The translations under genes and the position numbers were made by a program. From NCBI RefSeq assembly GCF_000384115.1, contig NZ_KB913029.1, positions 2,765,057-2,829,056 of the forward strand: a DNA stretch of 64,000 bases, given 5' to 3'. The stretch is from Sporichthya polymorpha DSM 43042. Lineage in GTDB: Bacteria > Actinomycetota > Actinomycetes > Sporichthyales > Sporichthyaceae. Under the pieces are notes generated by a model. The model ran no database searches, was not told the origin of the DNA, and was given only the letters and a program-made list of their open reading frames with translations. This document shows positions 34,685 through 43,471 of this stretch, in pieces (within the stretch, counting starts at the first letter, position 1; every line of letters begins with the position of its first letter).

Positions 34685-35266
34685 ATGGAACCGGCGACGT
34701 TCGGCAAGATCAGCGAGACCCGCACCGGCGTCGTTCACGACCTGCCGTTGCTCGACGAGATCCTCGACCCCTACCGGGAGGGTCTCGGCATGGGCTACTG
34801 GGGCTACCGGGCGCACTGCTACCGGATGGTCAACTGGGCCCGCTTCGTCACCCGGCCCGAGCCGTACCGCGAGGAGAAGCTCGCGATCATGACCGTGCTG
34901 CACGACGTCCCGTTCTTCCTGACCCAGGACCTCGACTACCTGCCGGCCGCGTGCGACCTCGCCACCGACTACCTGGCCTCGATCGACCGGGTGGAGTGGA
35001 CCGAGGAGATCCACCTGATGATCAACAACCACCACAAGATGCGGACCTATCACGGCCCGTACGCGACCCTCGTCGAGGCCTGCCGCAAGGCGGACTGGAT
35101 CGACGTCACCTTCACCAAGGTCCGCTTCGGCATCCCGCGCCGGTTCGTGGTCGAGGTCCGCGCGACGTTCCCGATGAACGAGGCCTACAAGGCGGTCGCG
35201 ATGCCGGCAATCGCGAAGTACGCGGCCGGTCACCTGAGCCGGCCGTTGCCGATGATGCGCTGGTGA
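34685..35266 (+). CDS. HD-domain-like hydrolase, PadR-controlled
   Basis: 193 residues, not firmly recognised. A pattern of His and Asp residues fits an HD phosphohydrolase-like helical bundle: A-H-C-Y-R-M-V-N-W, M-T-V-L-H-D-V-P-F-F, D-L-A-T-D-Y-L and I-N-N-H-H-K-M. The ATG follows GGAGG at five bases, an excellent site. It is divergent from padR and probably its target. Substrate unknown; the small size and absence of fused domains argue against a signalling phosphodiesterase. Confidence 0.55.
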   Translation: MEPATFGKISETRTGVVHDLPLLDEILDPYREGLGMGYWGYRAHCYRMVNWARFVTRPEPYREEKLAIMTVLHDVPFFLTQDLDYLPAACDLATDYLASIDRVEWTEEIHLMINNHHKMRTYHGPYATLVEACRKADWIDVTFTKVRFGIPRRFVVEVRATFPMNEAYKAVAMPAIAKYAAGHLSRPLPMMRW

Positions 35267-35302
35267 TCCGCGGCCCGGCTCAGGCCCGGCCGCGGGTCAG
35301 GC

Positions 35303-35704
35303 TCAGAGCCGCGGGCAGAGGTCCTTGCGCAGCGTCCGGACGATGTCCTTCGCGGTGGCCTCGTCGACCTTCACCGAGCCGGTGCTGAAGCGCTTGCGGG
35401 CCTCGGCCGCGGCCTGATTGGCGGTCTGATTCTCGATCGCGGCGCAGACCGCGCGGGCCTGGACCAGCGCGCGGCCGGGGTCGCGGGCGAGGTCTGGGTC
35501 GATCGCGGCCAGGGCGGCGACGGCGACCGCCTCGACCGCCTTCTGCTGGGCCTGCGCCCCCGCGTTGCGGGCGGCGTCCTGGGCCCGCGAGATCGGGTCG
35601 TCGTCGTCCCCGCACCCGGGCAGGACGCAGAGGGCGGCGGCGATCAGCGTGACCGCGGAGCGGCGTGGGACGGAGCGGCGTGAGGTGGTGCGTCGGGTGC
35701 GCAT
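35303..35704 (-). CDS. Putative lipoprotein, paralog of its neighbour
   Basis: 133 residues. A basic N-terminus and short hydrophobic core lead to the lipobox L-P-G-C followed by G-D-D-D-D, so lipid attachment at Cys 31 is likely. The mature part is helical with two later cysteines (A-V-C-A-A-I, D-L-C-P). It shares V-C-xx-I, E-A-R-K-R-F-S and the final L-C-P-R/L pattern with the gene upstream, showing a tandem duplication. No known function. Confidence 0.75.
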   Translation of the reverse strand: MRTRRTTSRRSVPRRSAVTLIAAALCVLPGCGDDDDPISRAQDAARNAGAQAQQKAVEAVAVAALAAIDPDLARDPGRALVQARAVCAAIENQTANQAAAEARKRFSTGSVKVDEATAKDIVRTLRKDLCPRL

Positions 35705-35713
35705 AGCCGCGAC

Positions 35714-36178
35714 CTAGGCCGGTTCCGGTGCCGCGGTGGGGGTCAGCAGCGGACAGATCTTCAACCGGAGGATGCGCACGGCGTCCTCGGCGACCTGGCC
35801 CTCGGCCTTGAAGTTCTCGTTGCTGAACCGCTTGCGGACCTCGGCCTTGGCCGCTTCCTCGTCCTTGCGGTTGATCTGGACGCAGACCGCGCGGGCGTCC
35901 TCGGTCGCCTGCTTCGGGTCTGCCGCGAGATCCTCGTTGATCCCGCCGCAGGTGAACCGGATCGTGCAGAGGGCGCCGAAGAGGGCGTCGACGGTCGCGC
36001 GCTCGATCGACTCCTGCTGCAGCTGCTCGCTCTGCTCGCGCGCGATCTCCTGCGCCGACTTCTCGGGCTCGTCGTCGCCGCAGCCGGCGAGGGCGAACGC
36101 GGTGAGGGCCGCGGCGAGGGTCAGCGCGGCGCGGCGGCGCGTGGTGCGGCGGCGCGGGGGGCGTGAGGACGTGGGCAT
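35714..36178 (-). CDS. Putative lipoprotein, paralog of its neighbour
   Basis: 154 residues. Lipobox L-A-G-C then G-D-D-E-P. The mature part has a Gln/Glu-rich helix, an extra Cys pair (A-L-C-T-I-R-F-T-C-G-G) absent in the sibling, then A-V-C-V-Q-I, A-E-V-R-K-R-F-S and K-I-C-P-L-L matching the downstream copy. The genes are nine bases apart, suggesting one transcript. Likely attached to the outer face of the cytoplasmic membrane; role unknown. Confidence 0.75.
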   Translation of the reverse strand: MPTSSRPPRRRTTRRRAALTLAAALTAFALAGCGDDEPEKSAQEIAREQSEQLQQESIERATVDALFGALCTIRFTCGGINEDLAADPKQATEDARAVCVQINRKDEEAAKAEVRKRFSNENFKAEGQVAEDAVRILRLKICPLLTPTAAPEPA

Positions 36179-36188
36179 AGGGCGAAAC

Positions 36189-36623
36189 CTAACTCGGCCG
36201 GGTGATGATCATGGTGGCGGTTCCGTGGCCGATGACGCGCCCGTCGGGGTCCGTCACCGTCGCCGCCGAGCTCCCGACGCGGCGGGTGACGCTCAGCGAG
36301 CGTCCTTCCGCCCGCAGCAGGGTCCCGGCCGCGACGGGGCGGATCATCTTCACGGCCAGGTCGAGCGTCACGCAGTCGACGCCCTGCTCCAGGTGGCTCG
36401 CGATCGCGCTTCCGGTCACCGAGTCCAGGAACGCGGCCAGGTAGCCCCCGTGCACCGCCCCGCGGGAGCTGAGGTGCCGCTCGTCCGGTCGGCCCTCCCA
36501 GACCACCCGCCCGACCTCGGCCTCGACCGGCCAGAAGCTGAGCGTGTTCGCCATCGAGTGCTCGTAGTCGCCGTCGATCCAGTCCAGCAGGACCTGCAGA
36601 CCCGACCGGCTGCCGAAGCTCAC
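36189..36623 (-). CDS. PaaI-like hotdog-fold thioesterase
   Basis: 144 residues from a GTG overlapping the yajQ stop (GTGA). The hotdog fold is indicated by [17 protein letters not shown], the helix that lines the CoA-binding site, and by [11 protein letters not shown] in the third strand. Such proteins hydrolyse acyl- or aryl-CoA thioesters. It is coupled to yajQ upstream and lies ten bases before the lipoprotein pair. Confidence 0.85.
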   Translation of the reverse strand: MSFGSRSGLQVLLDWIDGDYEHSMANTLSFWPVEAEVGRVVWEGRPDERHLSSRGAVHGGYLAAFLDSVTGSAIASHLEQGVDCVTLDLAVKMIRPVAAGTLLRAEGRSLSVTRRVGSSAATVTDPDGRVIGHGTATMIITRPS

Positions 36624-37108
36624 CGGTAGTTGACGAACTGCAGCGCGAAGTCGAAGTCCTGCTCCTTGAGCAGGGCGATGACGGTCTGGAGGTCGTCGCG
36701 CTTCTTGGAGGTGACCCGAAGCTGGTCGCCCTGGATCTGCGCCTGCACGCCCTTCGGGCCCTGGTCGCGGATGACCTTGGAGACCTTCTTCGCGTTGTCC
36801 TGGGAGATGCCTTCCTGGATCGTGGCGAAGATCTTGTACTCCTTGCCCGAGAGCTGCGGCTCCCCGGCGTCGAGGGCCTTCAGGGAGATCTGACGCTTAA
36901 TCAGCTTCTCCTTGAAGACGTCGAGGATCGCCTTGACACGGTCCTCGGACTCGGCCTTCATCTCGATCTTCTCGCCGGACCACTTGATCTCGGCGCCGGT
37001 GTTCTTGAAGTCGAACCGTTGGGTCAGCTCACGGCTCGCCTGGTTGAGGGCGTTGTCGACCTCCTGGCGGTCGACCTTGCTGACGACGTCGAACGACGAG
37101 TCGGCCAC
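36620..37108 (-). CDS. yajQ: YajQ family nucleotide-binding protein
   Basis: 162 residues, the family norm. It has the typical start [12 protein letters not shown], then Q-R-F-D-F-K-N-T and the end [12 protein letters not shown]. Members bind nucleotides (c-di-GMP in Xanthomonas) and RNA-like ligands; the physiological role in actinobacteria is unknown. The GTG at 37108 has an AGAGG site and begins the conserved block, so the longer open frame is rejected. It is the first gene of a run with the thioesterase. Confidence 0.95.
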   Translation of the reverse strand: MADSSFDVVSKVDRQEVDNALNQASRELTQRFDFKNTGAEIKWSGEKIEMKAESEDRVKAILDVFKEKLIKRQISLKALDAGEPQLSGKEYKIFATIQEGISQDNAKKVSKVIRDQGPKGVQAQIQGDQLRVTSKKRDDLQTVIALLKEQDFDFALQFVNYR

Positions 37109-37240
37109 GGCGGTACCTCTTTCGTGTTGCTCCGGCGGCGGGACGGGCGGGGTATCTGGCTGGTCAGGCCCCGCACGCCCTGAGGTATCCTTCCAAACCG
37201 CCGCGGGGGCCCGGTTCACCGGACCGGCAGTCGCGGCACT

Positions 37241-37324
37241 GGCAGATTGCCCGAGCGGCCAATGGGAGCGGACTGTAAATCCGTCGCGAAAGCTACCCAG
37301 GTTCGAATCCTGGATCTGCCACCA
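37241..37324 (+). tRNA. tRNA-Tyr (GTA)
   Basis: Acceptor stem GGCAGAT pairs with ATCTGCC, discriminator A and an encoded CCA at 37322-37324. The anticodon loop CTGTAAA gives anticodon GTA. A long variable arm marks a class II tRNA, as expected for bacterial tRNA-Tyr. The T-arm reads GGTTCGAATCC. Two toxin-antitoxin pairs lie directly downstream. Confidence 0.97.
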
Positions 37325-37400
37325 GCAAGACCGATGAGCCCCTGGCCTGCACGATTGGGTCGGGGGCTCGCTCGTGCGAGGCTCCTGGGCCCCGCCCGCT

Positions 37401-37799
37401 TCAGCGCAGCCATTCCCCGTCGGTCCGGGGCAGGTCAGCGGCGAGCCAGTTCCGCAGGGCGTGGTGCAGCGGGGTGGGGTTGCGCCGGGAGCGGGGGAAG
37501 CGGCGGGCGCTGGTGAACAGCACGCGGAGCGCAGCTTCTCGGTCCGTCTGCTGTCGCACGAGCGGAGCGAAGTCGCGGACGTTCTCGGTCACGATCCGCC
37601 GGTTGTTCTCGCTCGCCCAGCGCGCGAGCTCCGGATCGGAGGCGCTCGCCAGCGACGCATGTGCCACGACGGCGAGGACGTCGAACCCGTCGTTCGTCAG
37701 GGCCTCCGCCAGCGTGGGGGCGAACATCTCGTCCAGCAGCAGCGCTTCCGGAACGTGCTTCTTCGCGGGGCGGCGCGGCCTACCGGAGGTGGCGCTCAC
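37401..37799 (-). CDS. DUF5615-like PIN-fold toxin (pair 1)
   Basis: 132 residues from a GTG overlapping the antitoxin stop (GTGA). The PIN-like core is [11 protein letters not shown] near residue 20, a central D-P-E-L, and I-V-T-E-N-V-R-D-F, giving the acidic residues expected for a metal-dependent RNase of the VapC45/Mut7-C-like class. It is related to the toxin at 38736 (L-I-D-E-M-F-P-A, L-V-T-E-N-V-Q-D-F). It has a C-terminal extension relative to that copy. An RNA target is inferred from the family only. Confidence 0.78.
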   Translation of the reverse strand: MSATSGRPRRPAKKHVPEALLLDEMFAPTLAEALTNDGFDVLAVVAHASLASASDPELARWASENNRRIVTENVRDFAPLVRQQTDREAALRVLFTSARRFPRSRRNPTPLHHALRNWLAADLPRTDGEWLR

Positions 37800-38218
37800 G
37801 CGAGCAGGGCCTGGCGACGTTCCCATTCCTGCTCGGCGGCGAGTGAAGCGGCCTCAGCGTCAGTGATCCAAGCGGCGATCTCGTCGGGGTAAGCGCTCCA
37901 GTAGCCGATCCCGGCCTGCACGGCGTTCGCCGGGATCGCGAAGGTCTCGGCGGCGGCGCTGACCGCGGCGGCTCCGCGTTCATCGATCTCCTGGAGGAAC
38001 TTCACCAGCTCCCACACGTCCGGGCCGACGAGGAGCGCCGGACGCCGTCCGGCCGGCCCGTCGCGGAACACGATGCCCGGGTGCTCGGCCATCCGCAGGC
38101 CCTCATCGACGAGTCGCTGGGCCAGACCGGAGGGGGTCGCGCCGGGGATCGCGGCGGCGTGCCGGCGCAGGGCGGCCAGCACCTCAGCGTCGAACCGGAT
38201 CGACAGGGGCGTCGCCAT
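37796..38218 (-). CDS. RHH / DUF433-like antitoxin (pair 1)
   Basis: 140 residues. The N-terminal segment (about 3-45) reads like a ribbon-helix-helix DNA-binding domain (L-S-I-R-F-D-A-E-V-L-A-A-L). The second half, G-I-V-F-R-D-G-P-A-G-R-R-P-A-L then D-V-W-E-L-V and a final helix pair with Y-P-D-E-I, resembles DUF433-type VapB45 antitoxins. The ATG at 38218 starts the conserved domain; a TTG 21 bases earlier is possible. It is coupled to the toxin downstream and divergent from its paralog, with 83 bases between starts. Confidence 0.75.
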   Translation of the reverse strand: MATPLSIRFDAEVLAALRRHAAAIPGATPSGLAQRLVDEGLRMAEHPGIVFRDGPAGRRPALLVGPDVWELVKFLQEIDERGAAAVSAAAETFAIPANAVQAGIGYWSAYPDEIAAWITDAEAASLAAEQEWERRQALLA

Positions 38219-38301
38219 GTAGTCAATGTAGCGCAACACCTACGACCGATTCGGCGACGGCGTACTACACTTGCGGTACGTTGCGATCGCAAGGAGTTGC
38301 C

Positions 38302-38730
38302 GTGCCCCCGTCCCGCGCCACGTCCTACCGGTTGGACCCGCAGGTGAAGGACGCGCTTGAGGCGCAGGCCCGCGCGGAGGGCATCAGCGAGCGTGCTCTG
38401 TTGGAGCGGCTGGTCCGAGAGGGTCTGGCCACGCTCCGGCATCCCGGCATCGTCTACCGCGACGGACCGAGCGGTCGGCGTGCGGCGCTGGCTGCCGGCG
38501 CGGACGTGTGGGAGATCGTCTCGGCGCTGCGGCACACCAAAGGTCGCGAGGCCCAGCGGATAGCGCAACTCGCCGAGCAGTTCGGCGTGCACCCCACCCA
38601 GATCCGGATCGCCCTGGACTTCGCAGCAATGCACCGGGACGAGATCGACGAGCGGGTTGCGGCCAACGACGCCGCGGCCGAGCAGGTCCGCCTGCTCAGT
38701 GAGGGGCGCGCCAAACTCATGGCGTCCTGA
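38302..38730 (+). CDS. RHH / DUF433-like antitoxin (pair 2)
   Basis: 142 residues. The GTG at 38302 follows AAGGAG at six bases, preferred over the upstream TTG. It has the same layout as pair 1: Y-R-L-D-P-Q-V-K-D-A-L for the DNA-binding start, G-I-V-Y-R-D-G-P-S-G-R-R-A-A-L, A-D-V-W-E-I-V, and H-R-D-E-I-D near the C-terminus. Clear paralog of 37796-38218 in opposite orientation. Likely neutralises the toxin at 38736 and represses the shared promoter region. Confidence 0.75.
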   Translation: MPPSRATSYRLDPQVKDALEAQARAEGISERALLERLVREGLATLRHPGIVYRDGPSGRRAALAAGADVWEIVSALRHTKGREAQRIAQLAEQFGVHPTQIRIALDFAAMHRDEIDERVAANDAAAEQVRLLSEGRAKLMAS

Positions 38731-38735
38731 GCGTC

Positions 38736-39071
38736 GTGCGTTTCCTCATCGACGAGATGTTCCCCGCCGCCACCGTGGAACTGCTGACGTCGAAAGGCCA
38801 TGACGCCGTGCACGTCATCGAGCGTGGCCTGGGTGCGCGCCCGGACGCGGAACTCGTGGCGTTGGCCAAGGCCGAATCGCGAGTGCTGGTGACGGAGAAC
38901 GTTCAGGACTTCGCGCTGGCCCCGCAGATCGCGGTCGCATGTGTCCTGAAGTCTCGCCTGCGCGTCAAGGCCATGGCTGTCGACCTCGCCGAACTCCTGG
39001 ACAGCTGGGCCGCCGGGGACCCCGAGCCTCTGCCGGGGCTGTACTGGCCGCCGGTCACTCCCCAGGGCTGA
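38736..39071 (+). CDS. DUF5615-like PIN-fold toxin (pair 2)
   Basis: 111 residues from a GTG five bases after the antitoxin stop. It begins R-F-L-I-D-E-M-F-P-A-A-T-V and has H-D-A-V-H-V, R-P-D-A-E-L-V and V-L-V-T-E-N-V-Q-D-F, matching the PIN-like toxins annotated as DUF5615. It is shorter than its paralog in pair 1. The 3' end overlaps the convergent response-regulator gene by 17 bases. Confidence 0.8.
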   Translation: MRFLIDEMFPAATVELLTSKGHDAVHVIERGLGARPDAELVALAKAESRVLVTENVQDFALAPQIAVACVLKSRLRVKAMAVDLAELLDSWAAGDPEPLPGLYWPPVTPQG

Positions 39072-39732
39072 CGAGTCCGGTCTCGTAGCCGATGATCACG
39101 AGCTGGGCGCGGTCGCGGGCGTTCAGTTTGCCGAGAATGCGGCTGACATGGGTCTTCGCGGTGAGCGGGGACATGTAGAGCGTCTCGCCGATCTCGGAGT
39201 TCGTCCTGCCGCGGGCGACCTCGGCGAGCACCTCGCGCTCGCGCTCGCTCAGGACGTCGAGGGGGCCGGCCTCCCCGGGCCGGCTGGTCGGCCGGCGGAC
39301 GAGGTCGGCGACCAGCCGCTTGGTCATCGCCGGGGAGATGAGGACGTCGCCCTCGGCCGCGGCGGCGATCGCCTCGAGCAGCAGCCGGGGCGGGGTGTCC
39401 TTGAGCAGGAACCCGGAGGCACCGGCCTTCAGCGCCTCGTAGACGTAGTCGTCGAGGGCGAAGGTGGTGAGGACGAGCACCTTCGTGCCGCTGAGCCGTT
39501 GGTCACCGCAGATCGCGCGCGTCGCCTCGAGCCCGTCCATGCGCGGCATGCGAATGTCCATCAGCACGACGTCGGGACGGGTGCGCCGGGTCTCGGCGAT
39601 CGCCTCCGAGCCGTCGGCGGCCTCACCAACGATCTCGATGCCGGGCTCGTTCGCGAGCAGCGACGCGAACCCCCGCCGCACCAACTCCTGGTCGTCGGCG
39701 AGCAGTACCCGAATGTCGCGCCGCCCGGTCAT
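39055..39732 (-). CDS. NarL/LuxR-type response regulator
   Basis: 225 residues. The receiver domain (about 8-125) has the acidic pair D-D-Q-E and phospho-acceptor Asp in V-V-L-M-D-I-R-M-P; K-A-G-A-S-G-F-L-L-K-D carries the switch Lys. The LuxR-type helix-turn-helix at about 155-215 contains L-S-E-R-E-R-E-V-L-A-E-V-A-R-G and T-A-K-T-H-V-S-R-I-L. Its ATG overlaps the kinase stop (ATGA). It presumably binds the palindromes at 44341 and 40890 in its own operon. Confidence 0.95.
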   Translation of the reverse strand: MTGRRDIRVLLADDQELVRRGFASLLANEPGIEIVGEAADGSEAIAETRRTRPDVVLMDIRMPRMDGLEATRAICGDQRLSGTKVLVLTTFALDDYVYEALKAGASGFLLKDTPPRLLLEAIAAAAEGDVLISPAMTKRLVADLVRRPTSRPGEAGPLDVLSEREREVLAEVARGRTNSEIGETLYMSPLTAKTHVSRILGKLNARDRAQLVIIGYETGLVSPGE

Positions 39733-40913
39733 GACTGCCCCCCGTCCGGCCGGGAGTAGGGCACGAACGCCTGCACCGTGAACCCGCCCGCGGTGGGTCC
39801 GGCCGAAACGGTGCCCCCGAGGAGCTCCGCGCGCTCGCGGATCGCGATCAGACCGATCCCGGTGCCCCGCGACGGCACGCGTGCGGTGGCCGGGGCGTCG
39901 TTCGTGACGGTGACGTGGACGCCGTCGGCCGCGTGCTGGAGCCGGACGACCGCGGGGACGTCACCGGCGTGCCGGGCGACGTTGACCAGGCACTCGTGCA
40001 CGATGCGGTTCACCGTCACCACGGTGCTCTCCGCGATCCCCGCCGGGTAGTGCCCGTCCTCGACCACCTCGATCCCCGTCGAGCGTCCGGCCGCCGTGGC
40101 GACGACCTCGCGCAGGTCGGCGTCGGCGGGCACCGGGCGGAGCGGCACGGCGTCGTCCGACCGGAGCAGCCCGAGCAGGGATCGCAGCTCGTCGAGCGAT
40201 CGCCGGCCGGTGTCGTTGATGTCGACGAGCGCGGCGTGAGCGGCGGCGGGGTCGCGCTCGAACACGTGGGCGGCCATGCCCGACTGCACGGTGATCGCCG
40301 ACAGCGAGTGGGCGACGATGTCGTGCAGGTCGTACGCGATGCGCAGGCGTTCGGCCTGCAGCCGCTCGGCGACCTCGCGCTCCACGGCGTCGGCCCGGCG
40401 CCGCTGGTTGGACCGATGGGCGTCGGCGGCGGCGATCGGGAGCAGGAGAACCGCGGCGTCCGTGGCCCAGTCGAACCAGAACGGGTCGTCCCCGACCGCC
40501 GCCCCGCAGCCGGCGACGACGACCGCGACGGCCGATCCGAACCAGAGCACCGAGCGGTCGTCGCTGCGACGCACCAGACCGAACAGCGCCACGGCCAGCA
40601 GCGGCCGCAGCGCGATGGGGCCGGCCGTCCACGCCAGCGTGACGACGTCCAGCGCGCCGACCGTCACCACCGCGGCCCGCCCGAACGGCCCGCGGAGGGC
40701 GAGCAGCAGCCCCGCGGCGCCGGCCGTGATCGCGACGCCGCCGACCTCGGCCTCGACGTCCGGATCGCCGACCAACGCGAGGATCGACACCGCCGCCGCG
40801 GCGAGGAGCGCAACGAGCTCGCCGCGACCGATGCGGTGCTCCGTCGACGTCACGGCTCGATTGTCGTCGGGACCGAGGGCGGGCGCGTACTCCCGCGGGA
40901 GGTGTCTGCGCAT
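39729..40913 (-). CDS. Two-component sensor histidine kinase (HisKA_3)
   Basis: 394 residues. The N-terminal half has four or five membrane helices with very short loops, so it probably senses a membrane signal rather than a large external ligand. The H-box Y-D-L-H-D-I-V-A-H-S-L-S is near residue 200, followed by an HATPase domain with H-E-C-L-V-N-V-A-R-H-A and G-T-G-I-G-L. The ATG at 40913 shares one base with the permease stop (TGATG). Partner of the response regulator that follows. Antibiotic- or lipid-stress sensing with the adjacent ABC exporter is a common arrangement, inferred here. Confidence 0.93.
   Translation of the reverse strand: MRRHLPREYAPALGPDDNRAVTSTEHRIGRGELVALLAAAAVSILALVGDPDVEAEVGGVAITAGAAGLLLALRGPFGRAAVVTVGALDVVTLAWTAGPIALRPLLAVALFGLVRRSDDRSVLWFGSAVAVVVAGCGAAVGDDPFWFDWATDAAVLLLPIAAADAHRSNQRRRADAVEREVAERLQAERLRIAYDLHDIVAHSLSAITVQSGMAAHVFERDPAAAHAALVDINDTGRRSLDELRSLLGLLRSDDAVPLRPVPADADLREVVATAAGRSTGIEVVEDGHYPAGIAESTVVTVNRIVHECLVNVARHAGDVPAVVRLQHAADGVHVTVTNDAPATARVPSRGTGIGLIAIRERAELLGGTVSAGPTAGGFTVQAFVPYSRPDGGQS
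40890..40901. promoter_or_regulatory. Internal palindrome CTCCCGCGGGAG at histidine-kinase start
   Basis: A perfect 12-base palindrome lying 13 bases inside the kinase gene. Extended to the left it reads TACTCCCGCGGGAG, nearly the same as the palindrome upstream of the operon at 44341. It may be a second response-regulator site controlling an internal promoter, or a coincidence in GC-rich coding DNA. Confidence 0.35.
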
Positions 40914-43471
40914 CAGCGGGCCCGGCTGACCAGCTCCAGGGTGGGCACCCGGGAGACGCGGAACGCGGGCCACGCCGCCGCGGCGACGCTGGCGGCGACC
41001 GCGACCACGAGCGTCCCGACGAGCTGGGTCCACGGCACGACGACGGACGGGATGTCCGCCCCGCCGACGACGTCGAGCAGTGCCCAGCCGAAACCGACCG
41101 CGACCGCGATGCCGATCGTTGCCGCGACGAACGACAGCAGGGCCACCTCCAGCCGCACGATGCGCCGCAGCTCCCGGCGGGTCGCGCCCACCGCTCGCAA
41201 CAGCCCGATCTCCCCGGCCCGTTCGCTGATCGCGAGCGCCGTGGTGTTCGCGACCCCGAGCAGGGCGATGACGCTCGCCAGCAGGAGCATCCCGTTGATG
41301 AAATTGCGGAACGCGTCGATCTCGCCGCCGCTGTTGGCGATGTGTTCCGCCCGGGTCTCGAGGAACGACCCGGGGGTGGCCCGGACCAGCGTCCGCACGT
41401 TCTCCGCCGCCTGCGCCCCGTCCGCGAGGTCGACGAACACCAGCGCGTCGAGCAGGCCACCGACCGCGGCGTCGAGCGTCGCCGCGTCGACGAAGTAGGC
41501 CGGGGCGTCGAAGCCGCCGGTGCTCCGCGCGAGCACAGCGACGATCGGCGCCTCCAGCGTCGAGCGTTCGAACTCGATGACCACGGTGTCGCCGAGCCGC
41601 GTGGGGTCGCCGCTGACCACGGCCACGCCACCCACGCCACCGCGCTCGGCCGCGCCACCCGGCGTGCGCAGGGCGGCGAGGTCGCCGGCGATCGGGTCGA
41701 GGTCGAACAGGGTGGGCAGCGCCTCCGGGTCGATGCCGCCGACCGCCTCGGGTTCTCCGGCGACGATCCCCTCCGCGATCGAGAGCGCGGCGACGGCGTC
41801 GACGTCGGGTTCCTCGGCGATCCGGCCGGCCAGGGTGGGGTCGATCGTCGGGAAGTCGGCGGTCGCCGACGTGACGACCAGGTCGGCCCGCAGCCCCTCC
41901 CGCACGTCCGTCCCGAGCGCGCTCGTCAGCGAGCTCGCGACGATCGCGAACATCGTCACCATCGCGGTGCCGAGCATGAGCGCGAGCGCCGTCGACGCCG
42001 ATCGACGGGGGCTCGCAGCCAGGTTGCCGGCGGCGATCGACCCGCACACACCGGCGGTGCGTCGCGCCACCGGAGCGCTCCAGCGCGCGGCGGCGGTGAC
42101 GATCGCCGGGCCGCACAGGACGAGCGCCGGGACGATGGCAGCGGCGAGCACGAGCCACAGCGCGCTCGTCCGTGCCACCGCGACCGCTCCGCCGGCGATC
42201 GAAGCGGTGGCGAGCACGAGTCCGATCGCCGTCCGCGGGCGGCTCACGCCCCGGGCCTCCGCCGCGCTCTCACGCAGCGCCTCGATCGGCGGCGTCGCCG
42301 CCGCGCGGCGAGCCGGGATCCACGCCGAGACCAGCGTCGCGCCCACCCCGACCGCCGCGGCGATCGCGATCGAGGCCGGGCTCACGACCGCCGGCCCGGT
42401 GAGCAGGCTGACTCCGGACAGGCCGACGAGCCACCGCAGCAGGCTCACGCCGGCGATGCCGCCCGCCAGGCCGACCAGCGTGGCGACGGTGCCGATCAGC
42501 GCTGCCTCGACCACCACGCCACCGAGCACCTGACGTCGGTGCGCACCGATCGCCCGCAGCAGCCCCGATTCCCGCCGGCGGCGGGCGACGGTGAGCGCGA
42601 ACGTGTTGAAGATGATCGTGACGCCGATCAGCACGGCGACCACGGCGAAGGCCAGCAGGACCACGTTCAGGAACTGCAGCGGTGAGGTCGCGGCGTCCTG
42701 CATCGTCCGGACGTACTCCGGTGCGTCCGCGACCTCGGCGTCGGGCAGGGCGGCCAGCCGGTCGAGCACCGCGGCCCGGTCGGTGTCGTCCGCGACGTCG
42801 ACCAGGACCTCGGTCGGTGCGTCGAGGCCGAGCCACTCGGACGCCGCGCCGTCCGGCAGCAGCACCGTGCGCTGCAGCGGTGCCGCGTCCGCGGCGGCGA
42901 ACGTCGCGATACCGGTGACGGTCGCGTCGTGCATCCCGGTCGCGGTCAGGACCTGCACCACGTCGCCGGGCGTCACGCCGGCGTCGCGGGCGAGCGCGCG
43001 GTCGATCGCGATCTCGCCGACCTCGGTCGGTGCCCGTCCGTCCGCGAGCCGGAACGGATTGAGCGCCGACACGGAAACCCAACTGCGGCCGACGTCGCTC
43101 GCGGTGCCGGTTCCGACGGACGACCCGTCGACGACGAGCTTCGCGAAGCCGGTCCACTGCGGGGCGGCTTCGGCGACGCCGTCGACGGCGTCCACCTGGC
43201 CGGTGATGTCGGGACTCAGCGATCGCCGGAGCGACCCCCCGAGTTCTCCGGTCCCTCCGTCGGACTCGCCGAGGACGACGCCCTGCACCACGGCGTCCGT
43301 ACCGGCGAACGCATCGGCGATGTCGCTCGCCGCTCGGCCACGCATCGAGTCGGACAGCACCAGCGTCGCGAGGAGGAACGCCACCGACAGCGCGATCGCC
43401 GTGCCCGTGAGCACGAACCGGCTCCGGCTCGCGAGCACGCTGCGGGCCGCGCTGCGCGCCATCCGGATCAT
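40913..43471 (-). CDS. FtsX/MacB-type ABC transporter permease
   Basis: 852 residues, a double-length FtsX-like permease: an N-terminal helix, a large extracellular domain, three helices, then a second extracellular domain and final helices. The repeated motif F-N-T-F-A-L-T-V-A-R-R-R-R-E-S-G-L-L-R-A-I-G (first half) and A-L-A-I-S-E-R-A-G-E-I-G-L-L-R-A-V-G (second half) identifies both FtsX units. It works with the ATPase just upstream (4-base overlap) in export or in mechanically coupling ATP hydrolysis across the membrane. Control by the downstream kinase/regulator pair is inferred. Confidence 0.92.
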   Translation of the reverse strand: MIRMARSAARSVLASRSRFVLTGTAIALSVAFLLATLVLSDSMRGRAASDIADAFAGTDAVVQGVVLGESDGGTGELGGSLRRSLSPDITGQVDAVDGVAEAAPQWTGFAKLVVDGSSVGTGTASDVGRSWVSVSALNPFRLADGRAPTEVGEIAIDRALARDAGVTPGDVVQVLTATGMHDATVTGIATFAAADAAPLQRTVLLPDGAASEWLGLDAPTEVLVDVADDTDRAAVLDRLAALPDAEVADAPEYVRTMQDAATSPLQFLNVVLLAFAVVAVLIGVTIIFNTFALTVARRRRESGLLRAIGAHRRQVLGGVVVEAALIGTVATLVGLAGGIAGVSLLRWLVGLSGVSLLTGPAVVSPASIAIAAAVGVGATLVSAWIPARRAAATPPIEALRESAAEARGVSRPRTAIGLVLATASIAGGAVAVARTSALWLVLAAAIVPALVLCGPAIVTAAARWSAPVARRTAGVCGSIAAGNLAASPRRSASTALALMLGTAMVTMFAIVASSLTSALGTDVREGLRADLVVTSATADFPTIDPTLAGRIAEEPDVDAVAALSIAEGIVAGEPEAVGGIDPEALPTLFDLDPIAGDLAALRTPGGAAERGGVGGVAVVSGDPTRLGDTVVIEFERSTLEAPIVAVLARSTGGFDAPAYFVDAATLDAAVGGLLDALVFVDLADGAQAAENVRTLVRATPGSFLETRAEHIANSGGEIDAFRNFINGMLLLASVIALLGVANTTALAISERAGEIGLLRAVGATRRELRRIVRLEVALLSFVAATIGIAVAVGFGWALLDVVGGADIPSVVVPWTQLVGTLVVAVAASVAAAAWPAFRVSRVPTLELVSRAR

